Shown here: positions 56,332-64,000 of the stretch, in pieces
How the letters are laid out: every line of letters begins with the position of its first letter
Position numbering within the stretch: the first letter of the stretch is position 1
NCBI GenBank assembly: GCA_965153355.1
Contig: OZ231126.1
Coordinates: forward strand, 104,098,001 to 104,162,000
Length of the DNA stretch: 64,000 bases
From: Flaccisagitta enflata
Taxonomy: Eukaryota; Chaetognatha; Sagittoidea; Aphragmophora
Direction of reading: 5' to 3'
Position numbers and translations under genes: made by a program
Notes under the pieces: model-generated
What the model saw: only the letters and a program-made list of their open reading frames with translations
What the model was told of the DNA's origin: nothing
Database searches by the model: none

Positions 56332-56872
56332 GTGAGTATTCGATGAGAAAAGAATTAATCAGACCAACAGTTCCCGGTAAAATGGTGACCCTCGGAAGCA
56401 TCCGCATTTGCACCCATTATCTTTGCACAATTTAGAAAGCTAGAAACATTGTTTCAAGGGTCTTCGCTCGTGAAGAAACTTGACTGTTAGTCAGAATTAA
56501 TCCATTCAACTAGAATCTAGAAACGCGAAGAACCCTTCACCGGGTAATTCGTCCCTCTGTTAGTCAGTCAGTTCAACTAGAATCTAGAATCTCAAAGAAC
56601 CCCTCACCGGGTAATTTGTCCCTCTGTTAGTCAGTCAGATCACCTAGAATCTAGAAACGCCTATTTCGTCGAAGAACCCCTCACCGGGTACTTCGGGTCA
56701 GTCTGTCAGTATATCAGGTCAAGGGCATCAGCTCGGTCACCGAGGGCCATCCAGCTGAGATCTTACTTGTCAAGGCAATTTTTAAAGCTCGTTCGTAGCT
56801 TTAATTTCAAAACAAATCTCAAGAGTTGGGCCTATTTTGGCACCTAAGTTTGAGTCTTTCTGCTCATCACAG
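56332..56872 (+). other. Possible 5' UTR intron
   Basis: Strong donor-like ATTG|GTGAGTATT at 56331/56332 and a pyrimidine-rich acceptor TCTTTCTGCTCATCACAG ending 56872, 18 bases before the ORF start at 56890. It would remove the 67 bp leader repeats. This rests on splice-site consensus only. Confidence 0.35.
56510..56715. repeat. Three tandem 67 bp leader repeats
   Basis: CTAGAATCTAG begins at 56510, 56577 and 56644, exactly 67 bp apart. Each unit also has AAGAACCC(C/T)TCACCGGGTA, and the first two have GTCCCTCTGTTAGTCAGTCAG. CTAGAATCTAG is itself partly palindromic. Confidence 0.9.
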
Positions 56873-57076
56873 AAAGCAAAACCGTCAGTATGTCCAGTCT
56901 GCCGCCAGGCGCCGCGATGTACTATGACGTGCCTCCTCAGTATGACAGTTGTCATGCGAGGACGCTCGTCAAAGAGACGACTAAAATTATCCAAGAATTT
57001 GTTCAAGCCCATGGAATGGGCCGGGATCATCCCGACGTGGAATTTAAGAAAACTGCCAATGAAGCGAGATCTCAGC

Positions 57077-57100
57077 GGGATGGCAGCCCCGGCGGCCCTG
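57077..57100. repeat. 24-base exact repeat, copy 1 (inside the coding region)
   Basis: Starts GGGATGGCAGCC and ends CGGCCCTG. Identical to 60213-60236. It coincides with the place where the reading frame changes. Confidence 0.95.
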
Positions 57101-58282
57101 GCCAAACAAGATGTCGGAGTTGATTCGAAGAAAGATGATGAGATCTCAACAAAAACCAATGACGCCGCCGACGCCGCCTTCGCGCTTCCGGCTCCGCTTC
57201 AAACGACGTCGCCGCGGCCGGTCTCCAGAAAGCCGCCGAAGAAGGGCAGCCAAGGGAAAACGGCCGTGGCAAGCCCGTTTGTGGCTTCGCCCTGTTCCGT
57301 GGACCCGACGCTGACCCGGAATCAAAGGAAGAAAATTTACCAGAAGGAAAGGGAAGAAAAGGAAAGGAAAGAATTGGCCGGCTTGAGCGAAGAAGAAAAA
57401 TGATTGAAACAATACCAACAAAGAATCCAGCTACAAGCCGACAAGGATCACTTAAAGGCGAAAAGAAGACATGATCAGAGAGAAAGAGCGAGAAAGAAAG
57501 CAGAAGAGGAAGGAGCGGAGAGATTCAAAGTGGACAAAAGTGCAAAGGAAAGAGCGAAGGAAGCGGAAATGAGAAGAAAAGAACAACAGAAAGAAGAGAA
57601 AGAATTGAAAGAAAGGGTAGAAAAACTGAAAGCGATGAAGGAGAGGTTGGTGAGGATGGGAGGAGTAAAGGAAGCGAAGGAAATTATCGAGAGAGAAATA
57701 GAAGAAGAAGAAGAGGAAGAGGAAGAGGAGGAAGTGGAAATAGAAGAACATTGGCGGGAAATCGCGACGGAATTTGGAGTCGTCCTGCCGGAAGTAAAGA
57801 CTCAAATCCCGGATCCAAATAACCCGCAAGAGCCGAAAAGAATCAAGATCAGCAAAGAAAATAAGAAAGAAAGGAAGAAGGAAGAACTGGAGGCCCACAA
57901 CACCGCGGATCTCGTCACCATCTCCGATCAAATTTACGGTCGACATCCCAAAGACGACTTCGACAAGTATGACCAAGAGGCGTTGATGCGTCTATACGAC
58001 GAGATCGACCAGGAGTTGGAAAGGATCGAAGAGTATCGGTCTCTCGAGGCTCATCCGACGCACACTCCACAACAATGTGTGGCGATGAGCCATGATGACC
58101 AAAATATGTTGTTCTCGGAGGTCCGTCCATGCAAAAGGAAAGCGGAGGCAGTCATGCCGAAGAAGCGATGGGAAGCTCTCATTGGTCCAGAGGTTTACCA
58201 ATACTGGCGCTCCTTTGGCTGGCGCGTACCGGACGGACTGGAATGGGGCAAAATCCTCAAACTCCAAGACAAGAAGATCAGG

Positions 58283-58431
58283 GTAAATATCTCCGCCAAT
58301 CACGCGAAAGACCGCGATGATCATTTACTTAACCAATTTGTCTTGGTTTTCCATAGTCTAACTTTGACCTTCAATAAACTCGTTTTTCTTAGTCTTAAAC
58401 TTACAATCACTTTCAAAATAACTTGTCGCAG
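58283..58431 (+). other. Probable 149 bp spliceosomal intron
   Basis: Donor AGG|GTAAATATC at 58282/58283; acceptor TTGTCGCAG|GCGG at 58431/58432 with a T-rich upstream part. Removing it joins KLQDKKIR to AVFRSILRHAGATD in one frame; without splicing the frame runs into a hydrophobic shadow and stops at 58483. Confidence 0.6.
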
Positions 58432-59980
58432 GCGGTATTTCGATCCATCCTCCGTCATGCCGGCGCAACAGATCAGGAAGTGAAAGAATTCGATGAACAA
58501 GTTCACATGGCGCTCTTCCAAGACAAAGCGATGCTCTGTTACGCGCAAATGAACGCTCAACAGTTGGAGTCGGCGATGCGCTAGGCGTTTTGCACAGGCC
58601 ATCGCACTTCACTCGTCCTGAGCTGCAACCCGCGTCGCCGCACCTACCAGATGAAGACGGAGTTGAAATGGGACAATAACGAAATCGACTACGATCGTCC
58701 CTCAACTTATTTTGACGGAGTGACGATCCGGTTGGCGCAGGCTAAGCGTCAAGCCAAAGCCGACAGGAAGCGGTCCGCACGCGCTGCACGCAATCGCGCG
58801 CACAGGAACGACGCGGCGCCGCCGCAAGAACCGCCGAGGAGAACCGTCTCGCCGGCTTGCCAGTTATCGGAAAAAAGACAGATAACTACCAGTTAGGGAC
58901 TCAGCGTAGGGTCATTTTAGAAGAAGAAAAGAAATCAAACCAGCGCATCAGAAACCTGAAAAGATCGCTAGGAAAAGAACAAGAAACTCGCAAAAACATC
59001 AAAAGAAGAAAAACTAAGAATGCCATCTTAACCAAGAAAGTGAGGGAAGTAAAGGAGATAGCTGATTCACTTCCTTCAGTCTTAGCTCAACAAAGAAGAG
59101 TCTTCATCGAGGTAGTTTCAAAGGCAGATGCATCACCCCTTGAGACCTTTGAAGAATTCCAAGAGAAATGGGAAAAAGAAAAACAAAGAAAAGTCTTGTT
59201 AGCAAAAGAACAAGAAGAACAAGAAAAAACAAACGAGTTAGAACAGACCGAAAAACAAGAAGAACAAGAAAAAACAACCGAGTTAGAACAGACCAAAGAA
59301 CAAGAAGAACAAGAAAAAACAAACGAGTTAGAACAAACAGAAGAACAGACCGAAGAACAAGAAGAGACAAACAAATCAGAACAGAAAGAAAACAAACCGA
59401 AACGAAAAGTCAAAATCAGAAGAAAAGTAGTATTATTCTCAGAACAAGTTGAAAAAGAACAACAGGCAGAAGAAGAACGAAACAAAAAAGAACAAAACGG
59501 AGAAGAACAGATGGAAACAGAACAGATCGAGACAGAACAAAAAGAAACAGAACAAGAAGAAACAGAACAATCTAGCGAGTTAGAACAGAACAAAACAGAA
59601 CAGAACAATGAAGAACCAGACTTGCTAGAATTGAAAATAGGAGAAGACGAATATGAAACATTAGATTTAGAAGAAGAGTTAGGGATTGACAGGGCTCTCT
59701 CCTCTCAACCTACACAGAACAAATCGTCACGGTCCCCGAGGAAGGAGAACAACACGGCTTCTGGGACAACGGCGCCTATCGCACCGTTTACGGGCGGACG
59801 TGGATCGACCGCCACAAAGCGGCAATTCGTGCCAAACAACGGGAGATTGGAGAATTCGTCTTCAAAAATACGTACCAAGTACGTCCCTGCGGCCTCCCGC
59901 TACATCCGGTGGACCCCAACCCACCGCCGGTGAAACCGCCGCCGCGCGATCCTCTCTTGCTGCGCGACATCGAACAGTGA

Positions 59981-61396
59981 GGGGAGGAAAACGGCAGTGT
60001 CGGCTCTTGTGTAGCCTTCCCATTCCGTGGCCCTACCCCTCACAATCATCATTATCATCATCTTCATCTCTAGAAATCGTCATCTATCAGCTTATCCTAA
60101 TCATCAATTTCACTCTATCGGCCTGTATATATCGTTCATTCGTTTCATTATTATACTTACTGTTTAGTTATCATAAACTTTTCCAGGGCCGGTCACTTTG
60201 GTGTTCAGACCGGGGATGGCAGCCCCGGCGGCCCTGATGAACACTTCGGAAGAGTGAATAAGGCCAGTTTGGGCAAATTTGTTACGTAATTTGATTCTTT
60301 TCTCGTTTTACTTCCCCTTCCCCCCTTCGTTATTTGGCTACGGCCGTTTCCATCGCCTTTGGCTTCGGCCGGTTTTTACCTTTTTTTGGCTTCGGCCTTC
60401 AGTTTACTCTCGTTCCGCGTCGCCGATAGTTTGAACACTTTATCATGATTTTACTCTATCTGATGATAATGCCGTTGACGATAAAAAAACATAAATGAAG
60501 ATGATATCATTCATTCTTTGACCGTAAAAATGGTCTTTATTTTCACAGATTTACAGAAAAACAAATTTGAATCGAGGACGATTGAAAATATGAAAAATGA
60601 AACTCTGAAGATTGATACGAATGGTTTATAGAACATTCGATAGACTCACATCTGCGATGCTAGAAATTTCTAGTTCGGATCAAAGAATTTCACCCGCTTA
60701 GAGCCGGGGGAAATGTCATCTAATGTCACGTGACACATTTGCTTACTCTTTTGATTGTTGGAGAACAATAGTCAACTCGGCACGATGACGATGATTTATG
60801 GAAACAGGAATCGATGAATCCAAACTAATCGAGTGGACTCGGTGAAAAACTCGATGGGTGACAATTCATCACATCTGTGACTCGATGATCATGAATTCAG
60901 AAAAATCAGGCGGTGAAAGATTGTTTTCAACAATCCATATATAAACATAACAGTTAAATATAGAATTGTTAATTATTATTAATGCCTCGAACCTCAACTT
61001 CATCGGATCCTATCCACGCTGACGAGTGATGGCGAACAATTCCGGGGGGGGGGGGGGGGGGAAAAATTGATGGACGTGATCGATAGAAACGCCGGAAGTA
61101 GCTAGCCGCACGTACTGGAGATTGCGCCTAAACTCGTTTCTTTCTTGAGTGTCGAATTGCATCATCTAAATTCAACATTCCATCCGTCAATTGTGTTCAC
61201 AATTCATCAACATCGTTCACAAAATTCATTAACAATTGTGTTAATTGCATTCTCACACTGTTATTAGAATTTCCTGCATTACATTGAAATCATTCATCGA
61301 TTGCCATTCATTCTATGTATCCTTACATTAACAGATACATTTCAGTTTGATTAATCAAATTAACTCGCTTTCTAACTTTAAATCAAAGGAGTCATA
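59981..61396. other. Non-coding middle of the 7 kb element, with GC hairpin and G run
   Basis: Near 60186-60245 a structured segment: CCGGGG-ATGGCAG-CCCCGG is a perfect 6 bp stem, nested in further complementary words (CAGGGCCG/CGGCCCTG; GTGTTC/GAACAC). A run of about 18 G lies at 61045-61062. Otherwise AT-rich with no gene. Confidence 0.65.
60213..60236. repeat. 24-base exact repeat, copy 2 (in the GC hairpin)
   Basis: Same 24 bases as 57077-57100, 3136 bp downstream, here in non-coding sequence. Confidence 0.95.
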
Positions 61397-62224
61397 ATGT
61401 CCAGAAAATCCAAAGCAAATAGATCAAAAAAGGCTAAGGCGAAGAAAACTGAACAGGCTAAGAAAACTGAACCTGTGAAGAAAACTGAACCTGTCAGGCT
61501 GATAGAATTTCCTTCCAACTTCGACATCCACCAGCGAGATGGAGAAGAATTCCAAGAATTGGTGAATTCAGTATTCAATCGAGAATCGTAGGTGGGAATC
61601 GAATCCCGCTTTTGGCTCTGCGCGATCGAAAGATCTCATCATCTTCCGACGGCCTATCTCACCGCACAGGCACCCAACTTGCTGAAAGAATTTTTCAATC
61701 GCTTCATGTTCGGCGACATCGACGATTTCATCATCGCCATCCGCATCTACAAAGGAGTTCTGCCGTTCGAAATGCAAGACGATCGCTTGCAATGGCGCTT
61801 GGGCTTCTGGAGGATTTGGAGAGCGATCAAAATTGCCACTTACATCATGCTGAACATGAAAGCTGCTCTCAACAGACTTCGTGAATACGACAATCTCACC
61901 TGTATGTCGTACGAATGGCGTTCCTGCAACTTCTCCGATGATCGGGGATACATTCCAAACATTTACATCAGCCTCGGGTCTAACTCGCCTCCGGTCCCAG
62001 CGTGGGATTGGACCTCAGAACCGGGCCCTTACCATCGCGTTGGCAGGTTCTGTATTGAGGAAGCAAAAGCGCCTTCAACATTTCAACAATTATTCCACCT
62101 TGTCATCGACAGATGCAGTCGACTCAATAGGATCGTCAATTCTTGGGTTAATCTGGCCGTTCACGTCACATTTTGCCGGCTATATTTCCTTATAGACTCT
62201 AGAAAAGACGCTTCGTATTGCTAA
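61397..62224 (+). pseudogene. Second protein of the 7 kb element (unknown family)
   Basis: Starts MSRKSKANRSKKAKAKK: a very basic N-terminus with three KKTEPV/KKTEQA repeats (residues 10-35), then LIEFPSNFDIHQRDGEEFQELVNSVF. A single TAG at 61589-61591 interrupts the frame; after it come a Trp-rich globular-looking part (ESRFWLCAIE, LKEFFNRFMFGDIDDFIIAI, LQWRLGFWRIWRAIK, YEWRSCNFSDDRGYIPNIYI) and a tail that runs into the right terminal repeat, stopping at 62224. About 275 codons. CAG to TAG is the simplest origin of the stop. No catalytic motif recognised. The basic tail suggests nucleic-acid binding, which is inference. Confidence 0.6.
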
Positions 62225-62702
62225 AAATTACGTTTACGCCTATTAAATAGACGCTTTTTACCATATTTTGCACTGATACGGGCATTATTAGGACGCCTTT
62301 TCGACTTCCCTGAGCGCCAAACAAAGGTGAGAGCTTGACTTGGGTCCGTATTTTGTATCATTTCTCCCATACTTAGCCATATTTTTCCCGTTTCTGGCTT
62401 ATTTTTCCCGTATTAAGTCTTGTATTTTGTCATTATTCCGTCATTATTTGTTCAGTATTTTGTCACTTTCAGTAATATTGAGTATTTCTGGCTAGATATC
62501 TGTATGTTTAGCTGCATTTTCATTAGCTCCTTTCATTTTCACTGTCTTGCAGCTTTAACTGCTTTGCCTACGTTCAAATAAAAGAAGATTTGGTTGATAT
62601 TGCACTGTATTTGTTCACGAGATTGAAGTTTAGTCACGAGCGGCGCAGCCGCATACGGGAGAGCTAGAGGCATTGGGCATTAGTTTAGTACACGAGAATA
62701 CA
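62164..62702 (+). repeat. Right terminal direct repeat
   Basis: Matches the left repeat from CATTTTGCCGGC (62170) to GAGAATACA (62702). Upstream of 62164 the similarity fades, so its left edge is uncertain. Confidence 0.85.
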
Positions 62703-62706
62703 CCTT

Positions 62707-63640
62707 GGAGGCTCCCAAGTTGCGTTGATGGGGGGTTGGTGGCCTATGTTTCAGCAATGCGATTTTGCATACTCTTCTCATAAACATCTGTGAAAAAACC
62801 CTGTACAAATTTTTTGAATTTCTATATTTCATTAGGAAGCCCTACGTCAAAATGACATTGACAATAGGTTGCTGACAAAGATAAAAAGGCTTCCTGGTGA
62901 GTGCAGATTTTGAATCTCCACCTAGATTTCAACTTCAATGATACACATTTATTTGAAAATAAAAAATGCAAAAAATTAACTCATCCCAAACGTACAGGGC
63001 TTTCGTCCAGATGTATCTTCAAAACTAGACCAATCCCAGGTATGTAGCTCAATTCGTTTAGAAGTTATAGAGAAAACAAGACAATCTCTCAGAACCAACG
63101 GATTGCGTAGAAAATTCAGAAACCCGTTTTTTGTCACGTTTTGCTATTCCCCAATAGCATCAAAGACACTATAGTTACGATTTTTGCATATAACGACTTC
63201 GTTTCTGGTCGTTACGGTCTATTTAAAGCTACATAAAGCTATACAAAGCTATCAAAAGCATTAAAAAGCTATTTACAACCATTTGAAGCTATTTGAAGCT
63301 AATCAAAGCTATTTAAAGCTAGTTAAAAGACATAAAATGAAATTTCTGTGTCTGTCTGTCTGTCTATCTGTCTGTCTCACTTTCTGTCTCTAGTTTTTTT
63401 TCTATGAGAGACTGAGACCAAAACGGAGAGAATTGTTTCAGCATTCATGTTACGTCGATATTATTGAAATCTCATATTAAGCATGTCGGAGAATAATTGA
63501 TCATTTTCAAACTTTGGTCAATTTCTATCACAACATTCTTGATAAAAAGAAAAATATAAATACTAATATGTAAAAATCTTAAAGAATAGATAATTAGAAT
63601 ATATGAAACTAGAATTTAATAATGAAACCTTGAATATTGA
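62707..63640. other. Non-coding flank
   Basis: A short array of AAAGCTATTT-type units lies at about 63222-63325, and (TGTC)n at 63350-63378. No gene recognised. Confidence 0.6.
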
Positions 63641-63649
63641 AGGTTAAAA

Positions 63650-63925
63650 AAAGAGAAAAAAGAAAAACTGCATATCAAAAATCAAAAGTGGAAAAATTAA
63701 AAGGAAAAAAATCAAAATGAAAAAAGAAAAAAGTAAAAAAAAAAAAAGAATTAAAAATAAAAAGTGAAAAGTGAAAAATGAAAAGTGAAAAGTGAAAAGT
63801 GAAAAGTGAAAAGTGAAAAGTGAAAAGTGAAAAGTGAAAAGTAAAAAGTGAAAAGTGAAAAGCAAAGATAAATAGTAAAAAATAGTAAAGGGGAAAAAGA
63901 GAAAAAAAAAGAAAAAGTGAAAAAA
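63650..63925. repeat. A-rich tract with (GTGAAAA)n core
   Basis: About 13 units of AGTGAAA/GTGAAAA at 63765-63862, flanked by irregular AAAAAG sequence. Minus-strand Phe/Ser/Leu frames are artefacts. Confidence 0.93.
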
Positions 63926-64000
63926 ATCATTACTGATGATGAATGGGGGGGTCGGTAACAACGAACTTTGGAAATGCCAGTCGGACATATGGCCAAAGTG

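Larger units (their letters stand above)
56890..59980 (+). pseudogene. Large highly charged protein of the 7 kb element (unknown family)
   Basis: Chosen start: ATG at 56890 (MSSLPPGAAMYYDVPP), which gives a more protein-like helical segment than the overlapping frame. Sense moves frame near 57090, has a TGA at 57401-57403, and continues through a very charged coiled-coil-like region (Lys/Glu/Arg, about 57404-57900; run of Glu near 57700). Then come a globular-looking part (YGRHPKDDFDKYDQEALMRL; GPEVYQYWRSFGWRVPDG), a probable intron, TAG at 58582-58584, a frame change near 58800, Gln/Glu/Thr-rich repeats (59210-59600) and, after a frame change near 59700, a last segment (HGFWDNGAYRTVYGRTWIDR ... 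LLLRDIEQ) with TGA at 59978-59980. About 980 residues. It lies where gag would be, but no capsid motif or zinc knuckle is seen. Broken as it stands. Confidence 0.6.
55679..62702 (+). mobile_element. 7 kb element with direct terminal repeats, no recognisable polymerase
   Basis: Direct repeats of about 534 bp (55697-56230 and 62170-62702) flank two coding regions, a long leader and long non-coding parts. The layout is that of a long-terminal-repeat retroelement, but no protease, reverse transcriptase, RNase H or integrase motif appears in any frame that I read. I see no clear tRNA primer site after 56230 and no polypurine tract before 62170. A possible target duplication CCTT (55675-55678 and 62703-62706) fits if the left repeat starts at 55679. 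Non-autonomous LTR derivatives are known in general; these proteins are not ones I recognise. Confidence 0.7.

Noticed and set aside
56837-57403. Start of the 7 kb element's first protein at 56837
   Set aside because: The overlapping frame from 56890 has a better protein-like sequence and start context; the 56837 frame before about 57090 looks like its shadow.

Overview
The window looks like repeat-rich nuclear DNA of an invertebrate animal or another methylating eukaryote; the species cannot be assigned from the sequence. There is no operon-style gene layout. Instead it holds non-LTR retrotransposons with invertebrate-type open reading frames, a possible spliceosomal intron, terminal-repeat elements, and very many microsatellites: (GA)n, (GT)n, (GAAA)n, (GAA)n. 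I found no convincing intact host gene and no tRNA or rRNA gene. The best host-like piece is a cysteine-rich exon-like ORF at 38.5-38.9 kb. Most long open frames in the window are translations of microsatellites.

Layout. 1-21 kb is almost wholly simple repeats plus two dispersed families. Family M ('TIR-minisatellite') has inverted arms beginning GGGCAGCGGCCCC that enclose (GGAC)n and a 20-21 bp minisatellite; nine full or partial copies are seen, six of them arrayed between 15.8 and 20.8 kb. Family S is about 160-220 bp and begins TTTTTAG followed by a hairpin whose two strands covary between copies. 21.4-33.6 kb is one old LINE (B, minus strand) broken by two later insertions: a nearly complete second LINE (A, about 23555-28743) and a 1685 bp DNA transposon (30574-32258) with a 7 bp target duplication. 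34.6-40.9 kb is a symmetrical fold-back of about 6.3 kb built from inverted arms, palindromic satellite units and long hairpins; its centre holds family S and M copies, the cysteine-rich ORF and a hAT-like element. 41-50 kb holds truncated LINE reverse transcriptases, a proline/alanine-rich ORF1-like pseudogene and a decayed gene of unknown family. 50-55.6 kb is mostly non-coding with purine-rich repeats. 55.7-62.7 kb is a 7 kb element between 534 bp direct terminal repeats. It encodes two unrecognised proteins, shows a probable intron and a structured leader, and has no recognisable polymerase, protease or integrase. This is the best candidate for something undescribed.

How the pieces relate. 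The window records successive insertions (DNA transposon and LINE A into LINE B; family S into a hAT-like element). The coding sequences are decayed mainly by C-to-T changes: every premature stop I could place in a clear frame is one C-to-T step from CGA, CAA or CAG, and the two terminal repeats of the 7 kb element differ mostly by transitions, many at CpG. This suggests CpG methylation and long silencing. All identifications rest on reading motifs by eye; no database search was done.
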